Origin: CAWGHZ01 sp963822575
GTDB taxonomy: Bacteria > Pseudomonadota > Alphaproteobacteria > MPNO01 > DASWLB01
DNA: 64,000 bases
Reading direction: 5' to 3'
Assembly (NCBI GenBank): GCA_963822575.1
Contig: CAWGHZ010000007.1
Coordinates: 1,302,001 to 1,366,000 of the forward strand
A program made the position numbers and the translations under genes. Below, piece after piece: positions 8,520 through 17,653 of this stretch. The notes beneath the pieces were generated by a model, which saw only the letters and a program-made list of their open reading frames with translations, had not been told where the DNA came from and did no database searches. Each line of letters starts with the position of its first letter. Position 1 is the first letter of the stretch.

Positions 8520-10496
8520 GTGAAACGGCCGCTGGCTGCGCTGTTGATCGTTCTGTCGATGCTGGCGCTCACCCGGGCGGCGGGCGCGGCCGACGGGCTG
8601 TCCGCCGAGGACACGCGCCACTACAAGGCGGCCTTCGATGCCGCCAGCCGCGGTGCCTGGACCCAGGCCGAGCATTTCGCCGCGCGCGGCATTGCACCCC
8701 TTCCGAAGAAAATCCTGCGCTGGCTCGATATGCTGCAGCCGCAATCGGGCACCTCGTTTGCCGAGATCGGGGCGTTCATGGCGGCCAATCCGGACTGGCC
8801 GCGCCAGGGCACGCTTGCCATGCGCCTGGAAGACGCGATGGCGAATGGCGTCCCGGATGCCGACGTCCTCGCCTGGTTCAAGGACCACGCGCCCCGCACC
8901 GTCGCCGGCATGACCCGTCTCGCCGCCGCCGAGGACCATGCCGGGCGCCACGACGCCGCCGACGCGCTGATCCGCCGCGCCTGGATCGAGGGCGATTTCT
9001 CCAAGGCCGACGAGCGCTCGTTCTACAAGCTCTATCGCCACCGCCTCACCCAGGCCGACCATTGGGACCGGCTCGACCGCCTGCTGTGGGACGGCCTGGA
9101 GAGCCAGGCACACAGCATGCTGCTGCGGGTCGACGTGGGGCACCGCCGGCTCGCCGAAGCGCGCATGCACCTCCGTCTCGCCGACGCGAGCGCGGACTGG
9201 GCGATCCGGCGCATGCCGAAGGCGCTGATGGACGATCCCGGCTTCCTCTACGAGCGCGAGCGCTGGCGCCGCCGGAAGGGGCGCGACGAGGACGCGATGG
9301 AGATATTCCGTCACATGCCGCCGGTGCTCGGCCGGCCGGGCCTGTGGTGGGATGAGCGCGCGGCGATGGTGCGCCGCCGCCTTGCCGATGGCGCCGTCAC
9401 CGACGCCTACCGCCTGGCCAAGGACCACGGCCCGATCGAGGGCGCGCGCCTCGCCGAGGCGGAGTTCTTGGCCGGCTGGGTGGCGCTGCGCTTCCTGCAC
9501 GACGACAAGATCGCACTCGGCCATTTCACGCGCATGTACGACGACGTGCACACGCCCATCAGCCGCTCGCGCGCCGCCTACTGGGCCGGGCGCGCCGCCG
9601 ACGCGGCGCATGAGGCGAACACCGCACTCGAATGGTACCGGCGCGCCGCCGTGCACGACTGGTGCTTCTACGGCCAGCTCGCCGCGCTGCGCGCGGACGA
9701 GACGCCCGTCGTGCCCACGCCTCCGGCGCCGGCGCCGAGCGCGCGCGACCAGGCCGCCTTCGCCAAGAACGAGCTGGTGCGGGCCGCGCGCGTCATGCAG
9801 GCCGTCGGCCACGACGAGCTGGTGCGCGCCTTCGTCTTGCGCCTCGGCCAGATCGCGAAGACCGAGACGGGCCTGATCCTCGCCGGGCGCCTTGCCGACT
9901 CGCTCGGCCGGCCGGACCTCGGAGTCGTCATGGGACGCGAGGCCTACCGTTCGGGCGAGCGCCTTCCCACCTTCGCCTTCCCGGTGATGACGCTTCCGCC
10001 CGGCGGGCCGGAGCCGGCGCTGGTCCACGCCGTGATGCGCCAGGAAAGCAATTTCGAGGTCGCCGCCGAAAGCCGCGCCGGCGCACGCGGGCTGATGCAG
10101 ATCATCCCCGCCACGGCACGTGCCATCTCGCGCGCGCTCAACATCCACTACGCGCCCGAAAAGCTGGCAAGCGACGGGCACTACAATCTGAAGCTCGGCC
10201 AGGCCTTCCTCGCCGAGCTGCTCGGCCGCTACGACGGTTCGTACATCCTAGCGCTCGCGGCTTACAACGCCGGGCCGGGCAATGTCGCGCGTTGGATCAA
10301 GCAGACCGGCGACCCGCGCCGGCCCGATGTCGACGCGATCGACTGGATCGAGCAGATTCCTTTCGACGAGACCCGCAACTACGTCGAGCGCGTGCTCGAG
10401 AATTTGCAGGTCTACCGTCGTCGCATCGACGGCGGCACCGTCACGCCGGCGACCATCGAGGCGGACCTCCGCCGCGGCACGGCGCCGAAGGGGTAA
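8520..10496 (+). CDS. Soluble lytic murein transglycosylase (Slt-type)
   Basis: The enzyme cleaves peptidoglycan glycan strands non-hydrolytically, forming 1,6-anhydromuramic ends, in the periplasm. The GTG at 8520 is preferred because the protein then begins with a signal peptide (VKRPLAALLIVLSMLAL...AGAA); an upstream TTG at 8460 would add 20 residues before it. The 658-residue product has a long alpha-helical superhelical region followed by an SLT domain (about residues 490-640) with the catalytic glutamate in VMRQESNF, the GLMQIIPATA segment and the ALAAYNAGPG motif. The anhydromuramic product could feed recycling by AnmK encoded at 34319. A hairpin follows the stop. Confidence 0.92.
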   Translation: MKRPLAALLIVLSMLALTRAAGAADGLSAEDTRHYKAAFDAASRGAWTQAEHFAARGIAPLPKKILRWLDMLQPQSGTSFAEIGAFMAANPDWPRQGTLAMRLEDAMANGVPDADVLAWFKDHAPRTVAGMTRLAAAEDHAGRHDAADALIRRAWIEGDFSKADERSFYKLYRHRLTQADHWDRLDRLLWDGLESQAHSMLLRVDVGHRRLAEARMHLRLADASADWAIRRMPKALMDDPGFLYERERWRRRKGRDEDAMEIFRHMPPVLGRPGLWWDERAAMVRRRLADGAVTDAYRLAKDHGPIEGARLAEAEFLAGWVALRFLHDDKIALGHFTRMYDDVHTPISRSRAAYWAGRAADAAHEANTALEWYRRAAVHDWCFYGQLAALRADETPVVPTPPAPAPSARDQAAFAKNELVRAARVMQAVGHDELVRAFVLRLGQIAKTETGLILAGRLADSLGRPDLGVVMGREAYRSGERLPTFAFPVMTLPPGGPEPALVHAVMRQESNFEVAAESRAGARGLMQIIPATARAISRALNIHYAPEKLASDGHYNLKLGQAFLAELLGRYDGSYILALAAYNAGPGNVARWIKQTGDPRRPDVDAIDWIEQIPFDETRNYVERVLENLQVYRRRIDGGTVTPATIEADLRRGTAPKG

Positions 10497-10505
10497 GGCA
10501 TCGTC

Positions 10506-10524
10506 GGCGGCGTCTTGCGCCGCC
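10506..10524. terminator. Hairpin between convergent genes
   Basis: GGCGGCG (10506-10512) pairs with CGCCGCC (10518-10524) around a five-base loop, in the 28-base gap between the transglycosylase and the convergent monooxygenase-like gene. No T-run follows on the + strand, so it is at best a weak bidirectional terminator. Confidence 0.4.
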
Positions 10525-11697
10525 TCAAATCCGCGGATCGTTGGGCGGAAGGCCGAAGGCGACGCGCCCGGCGTTGAGCGCCTGCAGGTCCCAGGCGAGG
10601 GTGATCTGCGCCGCCGCCGCGTGGGCGTCGCGCCAGACGCGCTGGAACGGATCGTCAGCCCCCAGCCGCCGCGCGCCGGCGAGCTGGTAGAGCTTCTCCA
10701 CCGCGTCGATGCAGAGCCGGGCTGCAAACGCGTCGTTGCGCCGCCAGCGCACCCGCTCCTCGGTCGGCGGACGCTCGGCCCGCCGCGCGTAGTGCATCGC
10801 CGCCTGGCAGTCGCGCTCGACCACCGCGCGCGCCGTGTCGATGGCGGCGTCCGCCTCGGCGACGCGGAGCTGCACGGTCGGCTGGTTGGCGAGATCGGCG
10901 CCGGTGATCGAACGCCGCGCGCCGAGATTTTCCAAAGTGAGGTCGAGCGCGCCCTGCGCCAGCCCGAGCAGAGGCGAGACGAACATCTTGCCGCCCAGCG
11001 CCCAGATCGGCGCCTTGAAAAGCGCGCCCGGGTTGTAGTCGCTGCCGGGGCTCGACCCGCCCTTGCACAGCTCCGAGGCCTGCATGCGGTGCTCGGGCAC
11101 GAACGCCTCGCGCACGCGGCACGACCGGCTGCCGGTCGCCGCGAGGCCGGTGACGAACCAGTCGTCGATCACCTCGTAATCGGATTGCGGCACCAGGGCG
11201 AAGAAATGCTCCGGGTACGTGCCCTCGCGCGGCAGGAAGATGTTGAAGTCGTTCCACACCGCTTGGTCGACGCCGGAGGCGAAGTTCCACGTGCCGTCGA
11301 GCACCACCCCGCCGTCGACGCGGGTCATCTTCGCGTCCCTGCCCGGGAAGCAGGCGCAAGTCAGCGCCTCGGGCCCCGGCGCGTGGATCTCCTCCTGCGC
11401 GCGCGGGTCGCGCATGCCGTTGCCCTTCTCGTGCCCGGCGACGTTGGACAGGACCCAGGCGCTGGACCCGCAGCCGCGCGCCACCTCGGCGACCACGTCG
11501 CACAGCGCGCCCACGTCCATCTCATAGCCGCCGAACCGCTTCGGCCGGTAGATCTTGTAGAACCCGGCGTCGAGGAATTCGCGCTGGGTCTCGTCCGGCA
11601 TGCGCCGGTCGCGCTCGGCCTGGCCGGCCCGCGCGCGCAAGGCGGGGATCATCTCGCGCGCGCGACCGACCAGCTCGTCGCGTGTAACGTTCGTCAT
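10525..11697 (-). CDS. Acyl-CoA dehydrogenase-fold flavin monooxygenase (HpaH/DszC-like)
   Basis: A 390-residue protein of the acyl-CoA dehydrogenase superfamily. Its layout (RPKRFGGYEMD near the N-terminus, the FASGVDQAVWNDF strand region, and SRSCRVREAFVPEHR in the middle) resembles the flavin-dependent monooxygenase branch that includes 4-hydroxyphenylacetate hydroxylase oxygenases and DszC, rather than true fatty-acyl dehydrogenases. Such enzymes use reduced flavin from a partner reductase. It lies 7 bases downstream of the ThDP enzyme on the same strand, so the two are probably one operon. No reductase is adjacent; the nearest candidate is at 31354. The substrate is unknown. Confidence 0.75.
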   Translation of the reverse strand: MTNVTRDELVGRAREMIPALRARAGQAERDRRMPDETQREFLDAGFYKIYRPKRFGGYEMDVGALCDVVAEVARGCGSSAWVLSNVAGHEKGNGMRDPRAQEEIHAPGPEALTCACFPGRDAKMTRVDGGVVLDGTWNFASGVDQAVWNDFNIFLPREGTYPEHFFALVPQSDYEVIDDWFVTGLAATGSRSCRVREAFVPEHRMQASELCKGGSSPGSDYNPGALFKAPIWALGGKMFVSPLLGLAQGALDLTLENLGARRSITGADLANQPTVQLRVAEADAAIDTARAVVERDCQAAMHYARRAERPPTEERVRWRRNDAFAARLCIDAVEKLYQLAGARRLGADDPFQRVWRDAHAAAAQITLAWDLQALNAGRVAFGLPPNDPRI

Positions 11698-11704
11698 ACG
11701 CGGG

Positions 11705-13486
11705 TTAGACGCGGCTCTTCGACATCTTCACCTGCTCGGTCAGGTTCTCCGGTGCCGCGTATTCGCCCTTGACCACCACGTCGAGCACGTAGGCCGCCCC
11801 GGCCTTCACCCGCGCGACCGCCTTCTCGATGGCGGCGGGCAGATCGGCGAGATCCGAAATCGGCCCCTCGCCCTCGAGCCCCTGGGCGCGCGCGATCATG
11901 GCAAGATCGGGCGGCGGCTCCTCGATGCGCTGGCCGACCCAGCGATTCTCCGGCGGCCGGCCGCGCATGCGGGCCACGTTCTCCTGGTGGATCTCGTCGT
12001 TGAAGTAGGAGCGGTTGTTGGAGACGATCACCAGGATTGGGATCTTGTTCGCCGCCGCGGTCCACAGCGCATTGCAGCCCATCATGAAGTCGCCGTCGCC
12101 GAGCACCGCGACCGGCAGCCGGTCGGACCGCATGTCGCGCAGCGCGAGCGCCGAGCCGACCGAGGTTCCCGGCCCGGCGCCGACGCCGCCGCCGCCGTTC
12201 GAGCCGAGATAGTCGAGCGGATGGCCGCACTCCATGTCCGCTTCGGACCAGCCGATCGGCTTCGACATCATGCAGACCTTCTGGCCCTGGGTGGCCTCCG
12301 CGAACACCGCGGCGAGGTCGCGGATGCCGATCGGCCCCGACGCGGCCGGCTTGGCGCGCTCGGGCTTCGGCTTCGCGGCCATCGGCTTCGCGCCCGCCTT
12401 CTCGAAGTGCGGCAGGAGCGCCGAGACCATCGCCTCGGGCGTCGTCGCGATGCGCACGTCGGCAGCCGCGAGCTTCTCGTAATCCATGCTCCAGCCGTTA
12501 TGAATGTGGAAGTCGTTGGAGCACTGGATCACCGGCGGCGGCTCGGTCCCGCCGGCCGGCCAGCCCTGGCTCAGGAGCGTGCCGAGGTCGGTCCAGTCGA
12601 GGCTCAGGATCGCGTCGGAGGCCTGCACCTCATCGAGCACCTTGCCGCGCAGGATGAAGGCGATCATGCCGCGATGCAGCGGGTGGCGCGTCGGGAAGCT
12701 TGCTCCCGAATTGCCGACGCTGAACACGCGCGCGCCCAGCGCCTCGGCGAGGCGCACGCGCTCGGCCCAGCCCTTCTCGCTGCGCGTCACGCGCCCCGAC
12801 AGGATCAGCGGGTTCTTGGCCTTCTTCAATATCTCGACGGCGCGCTCCAAATCCTCGGGCGCGGGCGCCGGCGGGGCTGGCGGCTTGAAACGCTTGACGT
12901 CGTGGAACTCCGGCATCTCCTCGACCGGCATCTCCTGGATGGCGGCGTCGAGGCAGACATAGGTCGGGCCGCATGGCTGGGTGCGCGCGATCATCGAGGC
13001 GCGCCGGATCGATTCCACCGCGGCCGCCGGCGAGTGGGGCGTGTCGTCCCACTTGGTGTAGTTGCGGACAATCGCCCCGTTGTCGGCGGTGGTGTGAATC
13101 CAGTCGATCCACGGCCGGCGCTTCTCGGAGTCGAGCGGGCCGTTGGCGCCGATCACCACCACCGGCTTGCGGTCGCACCAGGCGTCGAAGAAGCCCATGG
13201 TCGCGTGCATCAGCCCGACATTGGCGTGCACCGCCACGCAGATCGGCTCGTCGGTCACCTGCGCCCAGCCCTGGGCCATGGCGACGGCGTGCTCCTCGTG
13301 CAGACAGACCAGCATCTTCGGCGTGTCGTTGCCGAGGTAGTTGACGATCAAGTCGTGCAGTCCGCGATAGCTCGCGCCCGGCGTCAGGCACACATAGGGA
13401 AATCCCTGCTCGCGCAGTGCGGCAGCGATCACGTCGCTGCCCCACAGCGAGCGGTTGGACTTCGACGGGCTTGCCTTCTGATCCAT
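11705..13486 (-). CDS. Thiamine pyrophosphate-dependent enzyme (2-oxoacid decarboxylase/acetolactate synthase-like)
   Basis: A 593-residue ThDP enzyme with the usual three domains. The N-terminal PYR domain has the activating glutamate in HEEHAVAMAQGW, the central domain follows, and the C-terminal PP domain has the GDGDFMMG...NN cofactor motif. This family cleaves or forms C-C bonds next to a carbonyl, for example benzoylformate or oxalyl-CoA decarboxylases and acetolactate synthases; which reaction applies is not visible. The ATG at 13486 follows GGGGAGGAAG. It leads an operon with the monooxygenase-like gene and is divergent from the DctPQM/hydroxyacid dehydrogenase operon, suggesting a shared carboxylate pathway. 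Confidence 0.85.
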   Translation of the reverse strand: MDQKASPSKSNRSLWGSDVIAAALREQGFPYVCLTPGASYRGLHDLIVNYLGNDTPKMLVCLHEEHAVAMAQGWAQVTDEPICVAVHANVGLMHATMGFFDAWCDRKPVVVIGANGPLDSEKRRPWIDWIHTTADNGAIVRNYTKWDDTPHSPAAAVESIRRASMIARTQPCGPTYVCLDAAIQEMPVEEMPEFHDVKRFKPPAPPAPAPEDLERAVEILKKAKNPLILSGRVTRSEKGWAERVRLAEALGARVFSVGNSGASFPTRHPLHRGMIAFILRGKVLDEVQASDAILSLDWTDLGTLLSQGWPAGGTEPPPVIQCSNDFHIHNGWSMDYEKLAAADVRIATTPEAMVSALLPHFEKAGAKPMAAKPKPERAKPAASGPIGIRDLAAVFAEATQGQKVCMMSKPIGWSEADMECGHPLDYLGSNGGGGVGAGPGTSVGSALALRDMRSDRLPVAVLGDGDFMMGCNALWTAAANKIPILVIVSNNRSYFNDEIHQENVARMRGRPPENRWVGQRIEEPPPDLAMIARAQGLEGEGPISDLADLPAAIEKAVARVKAGAAYVLDVVVKGEYAAPENLTEQVKMSKSRV

Positions 13487-13655
13487 TTGCTTCCTCCCCA
13501 AGGGCGCGTTTCCGCCCAAACCTAGCACGGGGCGCGGCCGGTTGCGATTGGATCGAACGGGTCGGGAGCGGCTTTACAGAATGGCCGATTTGGGCCAACT
13601 TGCCGGCAACGAAGGCTCACGGCCCAAGAGGGCCACGTCACTAGGGAGGTATTCG

Positions 13656-14655
13656 ATGTCCATTCGGATTCGAACGATACTGCATGGCCTGATCGCGGCC
13701 GGCCTGGTCGCCGGTCTTGCCGCGAGCGCGAGCGCCGAGGAGATCGAGCTGAAGGGGCTTTCGGCCTTCCCGAAGTCCCACAACAACACCAAGGCCTTCC
13801 TGGAACTGATTGCCGACGTGAACAAGCTCGGCAAGGGGATGGTCCATATCAAGTATATCGGCGGCCCCGAGGTCACGCCGCCGCCGCAGCAGCCGCTGGC
13901 GCTGCGCAACGGGCTGTTCGACCTGCAGTTCGGCCCGACGGCCTACTATCTGGGCACGTTCCCCGCAGGGGATTTCACCGGCGGCTTCAAGACCCCCCAG
14001 GAGGCGCGCAAGCTCGGTGGCTACGCGCTCGTCGACAAGCTGATGCGCAAGGAGATCGGCGCCCACTTCATGGGCCGGTTCTACCAGGGGCTCGGGCTCT
14101 ACATGAGCCTGCCGAAGGAGCCGGCCTTCCGGTCCGATGGGCTGCCCGACCTGACCGGCATGAAGGTGCGTTCCTCGCCCGCCTATCGCGACTTCATCAA
14201 GAACTCTCGGCGGCACGCCGGTGGTGATGTCGATCCGCCAGATATACACGGCGCTCGAGCGCGGCGTGGTGCAGGCGGCGTGCGGCGACCTCGACACCAA
14301 CCTCGAGATGGGTCTCTACAAGTTCCTGCACGTCACCTACATGCCGGCCTTCAACCAGACCGGCATCGTGATGATCGCCAACGCGAAGAAGTGGGACAAC
14401 CTGCCCCAGAAGGTGCGCGACTTCCTGACCGCCGAGACCTACAAGTTCGAGGAGATCACGCGCAAGCAGGTCGAGGACCGTACGGCCGCGACCATCGCCG
14501 CGCTCAAGAAGCACGGCATGAAATTCATCGACCTGAAGGGCAAGACCGCCGAGCACTACGTCGACACCTACATGAAGACGCCGTGGGGTCGGATGCGCAA
14601 CAACCCCAAGGTCGGGCCCGAGACCACGGCCGAGTTGCACAAGGCCTGGTACTGA
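13656..14655 (+). CDS. dctP: TRAP transporter substrate-binding protein DctP (one frameshift)
   Basis: A DctP-type periplasmic binding protein of about 332 residues after repair, with a signal peptide (about residues 1-27, ending ASAEE). DctP proteins bind carboxylates with a conserved arginine; GMKVRSSPAYRDF here matches that region. The frame shifts at GAACTC 14201-14206: before it the frame reads AYRDFIK, after it LGGTPVVMSIRQIYTALERG. Removing one A gives FIKTLGGTPV, the expected family sequence, and restores GACTC. The total length (1000 bases) is one over a multiple of three. The ATG at 13656 follows AGGGAGGT. It leads dctPQM. Confidence 0.88.
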
Positions 14656-14698
14656 GCGAACCGGCGGAGGAGCGCCGACCCAGATACGGGAGGTTCGG

Positions 14699-15211
14699 GT
14701 GCGCGCGCTCCTCCGCTTCTATTTCTGGTTGACGGCGGCGCTCGCCGTCGTCGCCGGCGTGATCATGGTAGCGATCTTCCTCGCCGTGATCCTCGACGTG
14801 ACCATCCGCGACATCGGACTGACTCCCTTCAAGGCCACCGTGCCGCTCGCCGAGTACGGGCTTCTCTACATCACTATGCTGGGCTCGCCGTGGCTCTTGC
14901 GCACCAAGGGCGAGATCATCGTGGAAAGCTTCCGCATGGTCATGCCGCCGGCGGTGCGCCGCGTGGTCGAACTGCTGGTCTATGTCATGTGCGCGGCACT
15001 TTGCGGCATCCTTGCCTGGTACGCGCTGACCCAGGGGATCGACGCCTGGCACACGGGCGAGGGCGAGCAGCGCGCCATCATGGTGCCCGCCTATTACGCC
15101 TTTGCGCCGATGTTCGTCGGGTTCGGCCTGATGTTCATCGAATTCCTACGCCTCCTGTTCGGGCGCGACTCCCTGTACGAACAGAGCGCCTCCGAGCGCG
15201 ACAGCATCTGA
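14699..15211 (+). CDS. dctQ: TRAP transporter small permease DctQ
   Basis: A 170-residue protein with four predicted membrane helices, the DctQ pattern: helix 1 at about residues 12-35, then the VPLAEYGLLYITMLGS helix, the VVELLVYVMCAALCGIL helix and a C-terminal helix. It links DctP to the large subunit. Translation starts at GTG 14699 after GGGAGG. It lies 43 bases after dctP and 9 bases before dctM. Confidence 0.88.
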   Translation: MRALLRFYFWLTAALAVVAGVIMVAIFLAVILDVTIRDIGLTPFKATVPLAEYGLLYITMLGSPWLLRTKGEIIVESFRMVMPPAVRRVVELLVYVMCAALCGILAWYALTQGIDAWHTGEGEQRAIMVPAYYAFAPMFVGFGLMFIEFLRLLFGRDSLYEQSASERDSI

Positions 15212-15220
15212 GCCGCCGCC

Positions 15221-16537
15221 ATGCCCTGGTACGAGATGATGGCGATCCTGATCGGCGGCATCGTCGCACTGATGATGCTGGGCCTGCCGGTCCCGTTCGC
15301 GTTCCTCACCGTCAATTGCGTAGCGGCGTTCTTCCTGATGGGCGGCACGGGCGGCATCATCCAGGTGCTCGCCAATGCGGGCCATTCGATCTCCACCTTT
15401 ACCCTGGTGGCGATCCCGATGTTCCTCCTTATGGGCGAGCTCTTCTTCCGCACACGCATGGTGGTGCGCGTGTTCGACACGCTGGAGATGATGCTCGGCC
15501 GCCTGCCGGGGCGCCTTTCCTACATCGCTGTCGCCGGCGGCACGCTGTTCTCGGCGCTGATCGGCTCGTCGATGGCGAACACGGCGATGCTCGGCTCGCT
15601 CCTCACCAATGAAATGATGAAGCGCGGCTACAAGCCGCATATGTGCATGGGGCCCATCATGGGGACGGGCTCGCTCGCCATGATCATCCCGCCCTCGGGA
15701 CTTGCCGTGCTGCTCGGAAGCCTCGCCACCATCGACATCGGCGGGCTTCTGATCGGCGGGTTCGGTCCGGGGCTGGTGCTCGCCTCGTTCTACGCGATCT
15801 TGATCTTCCTTCAGGTCAAGATCGACCCGGCCGCGGCGCCGCAATACGACGTCGAGCTGCCGCCGCTGACCACCATTCTCATGTCGTTCTGCAAGAACGT
15901 GCTGCCGATGGGGCTGGTGATCTTCTGCGTCGTCGGTCTGATCCTCCTGGGCTGGGCGACGCCCACAGAGTCCGCGGCGTTCGGGGTACTGGCCGTCCTG
16001 GTGCTCGGCGTCTTCATGCGCTGCCTCTCCCGGGCGGTGCTCGTCCAATCGGTGCGCGGCGCCGTGCGGGTTACGTCGGCGATCTACCTGATCATCGTCG
16101 GCTCCTCGACCTTCAGCCAGGTGCTCGCCTATACGGGCGCGAGCTCGGGCTTCATCGACTACGCGACCAACCAGCAGGTCGGGCCGCTCGTCATGCTGCT
16201 GATCATGTTCGGCGTGCTGATCGTGCTCGGCATGCTGATGGACCCGGCGTCGATCCTGCTGCTGACCGTGCCGATCTTCTTCCCGCTGGCGAACGCGCTC
16301 AATTTCGACCCGATCTGGTTCGGGCTGATTGTCCTGATGGGGCTCGAGATCGGGCTCCTGACCCCGCCCTTCGGCACTTCGCTGTTCGTCATGATGGGGG
16401 TCGGGCCCAAGGGCACCACCTTCCCGATGGTCATCAAGGCGGCGTTGCCCTATGTATTCTGCGACATTTTGGCCGTCGGCGTGCTGATCGTCTTTCCCCA
16501 GATCGGCACCTACCTGCCCAGCCTCATGCAACACTGA
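15221..16537 (+). CDS. dctM: TRAP transporter large permease DctM
   Basis: The sodium-driven transport subunit of the tripartite carboxylate importer. It has 438 residues with about 12 membrane helices, including the family's GLPVPFAFL start, the GSSMANTAMLGSLL hairpin loop and LGMLMDPASILLLTVP in the second half. It is intact, unlike dctP. The ATG at 15221 gives MPWYEMMAIL. A 26-base gap separates it from the 2-hydroxyacid dehydrogenase, suggesting one transcript and that the imported compound is a hydroxy- or oxo-acid. Confidence 0.93.
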   Translation: MPWYEMMAILIGGIVALMMLGLPVPFAFLTVNCVAAFFLMGGTGGIIQVLANAGHSISTFTLVAIPMFLLMGELFFRTRMVVRVFDTLEMMLGRLPGRLSYIAVAGGTLFSALIGSSMANTAMLGSLLTNEMMKRGYKPHMCMGPIMGTGSLAMIIPPSGLAVLLGSLATIDIGGLLIGGFGPGLVLASFYAILIFLQVKIDPAAAPQYDVELPPLTTILMSFCKNVLPMGLVIFCVVGLILLGWATPTESAAFGVLAVLVLGVFMRCLSRAVLVQSVRGAVRVTSAIYLIIVGSSTFSQVLAYTGASSGFIDYATNQQVGPLVMLLIMFGVLIVLGMLMDPASILLLTVPIFFPLANALNFDPIWFGLIVLMGLEIGLLTPPFGTSLFVMMGVGPKGTTFPMVIKAALPYVFCDILAVGVLIVFPQIGTYLPSLMQH

Positions 16538-16563
16538 GCGTCATCGTCCTTCGAAGGTGATTC

Positions 16564-17499
16564 ATGGCCCTGCTGCTCGACCCGGCCCCCGGCCGCGCGG
16601 AACCGTGGCTCGACGAGTTGAAGAAGCGCCTGCCCGATCTCGAGGTGCGCATCTGGCCCGAGATCGGCGACCCCAAGGACATCGAGTTCGCCGCGATCGG
16701 CTTCACCTCGCGCGGCAAGGCGCTGGCGGGCCTGCCCAACCTGCGCTTCGTCGCCTCGATCATGGCAGGCGTGGACCACATCGTGAACGACCCGGACATG
16801 CCGAAGGACGTGCCTCTGGTGCGCTCGTCGGACCCCAAGGGCGACCGGCTGATGAACGAGACGGCGCTGCTGCACACGCTGCGTCATCACCGCCACATGC
16901 ACGAATACGCCATCGACCAGCGGAACCACGAATGGAAGCCGCGCCGCCCGGTGCAGCATTGCGCGACGCGCAAGGTGGGTGTGATGGGGCTCGGCCAGAT
17001 CGGCCTACCGCTCGCCCGGTTCCTCGCCGAGTTCGGCTTCGACGTGGCCGGCTGGTCGCGGCGTGCGCGCGAGGCGGAGGGGCTGACGCTGTTTCACGGG
17101 GCTGAAGGGCTTATACCCTTCCTCGCCCGCTCCGAGATCCTGGTCAATTTGCTGGCGGTGACGCCGGAGACGACTGACATCCTGGACGCCCGCGCCTTCG
17201 CGCGCATGCCCAAGGGGGCCTGCATCGTCAATTTGGCGCGCGGCCAGCACATCGTCGACGCCGACCTGATCGCGGCGCTCGATTCGGGCCAGCTCGCGGC
17301 CGCGACGCTCGACGTGTTCCGCACCGAGCCGCTGCCGCCCGATCACCCGTTCTGGGATCACCCGCGCATCACCATCCAGCCGCACGTCGCGCGCGCGCCG
17401 CACCCGCGCGACCTCGCCCCGCAACTCGTGGAGAACATCCGCCGCGCCCGCGCCCGCGAGGCGCTTGCCTGGACCATCGACCGCGCGCGGGGATATTGA
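16564..17499 (+). CDS. D-isomer-specific 2-hydroxyacid dehydrogenase (GhrA-like)
   Basis: A 311-residue NAD(P)-dependent dehydrogenase resembling glyoxylate/hydroxypyruvate reductase A. The nucleotide-binding motif GVMGLGQIG lies at about residue 140. The catalytic arginine is in VNLARGQHIVD, the glutamate in FRTEPLPPDHPFW and the histidine in ITIQPHVA. The enzyme interconverts a 2-oxoacid and a 2-hydroxyacid. It is last in the dctPQM operon, so its substrate is probably related to what the transporter brings in or to a product of the divergent ThDP enzyme. The + transcript then meets a large palindromic repeat. Confidence 0.87.
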   Translation: MALLLDPAPGRAEPWLDELKKRLPDLEVRIWPEIGDPKDIEFAAIGFTSRGKALAGLPNLRFVASIMAGVDHIVNDPDMPKDVPLVRSSDPKGDRLMNETALLHTLRHHRHMHEYAIDQRNHEWKPRRPVQHCATRKVGVMGLGQIGLPLARFLAEFGFDVAGWSRRAREAEGLTLFHGAEGLIPFLARSEILVNLLAVTPETTDILDARAFARMPKGACIVNLARGQHIVDADLIAALDSGQLAAATLDVFRTEPLPPDHPFWDHPRITIQPHVARAPHPRDLAPQLVENIRRARAREALAWTIDRARGY

Positions 17500-17507
17500 A
17501 CTTCTCT

Positions 17508-17627
17508 TGTCGCCCCGGACGGCGCGCAGCGCCGATCCGGGGCCCATTTATCTGCGTCCGAGGTGCACCAACATGGGCCCCGAGCCTACGGCGCACCGCT
17601 TCGCGCTGTGCCGCGCCCGGGGTGACA
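17508..17627. repeat. Nested palindromic intergenic element
   Basis: The gap between convergent genes is filled by an imperfect 120-base palindrome. The outer arms TGTCGCCCCGG (17508-17518) and CCGGGGTGACA (17617-17627) pair at 10 of 11 positions, and the inner arms GGGGCCCAT (17539-17547) and ATGGGCCCC (17573-17581) pair perfectly. The shape resembles dispersed palindromic elements of alphaproteobacteria and could fold into a long RNA hairpin acting as a two-way terminator. Copy number elsewhere in the genome cannot be seen. Confidence 0.65.
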
Positions 17628-17653
17628 GGATATTTGTTGTCGCTGCGGCGCCC

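Noticed and set aside
14201..14206. Programmed ribosomal frameshifting in dctP and the other broken genes
   Set aside because: No slippery heptamer or pseudoknot is visible, and many unrelated families share the same kind of insertion, which fits sequence error better.
15146..16534. Long open frame antisense to dctM
   Set aside because: The product is a His/Asp/Gln-rich shadow with no domain, while dctM is unmistakable.
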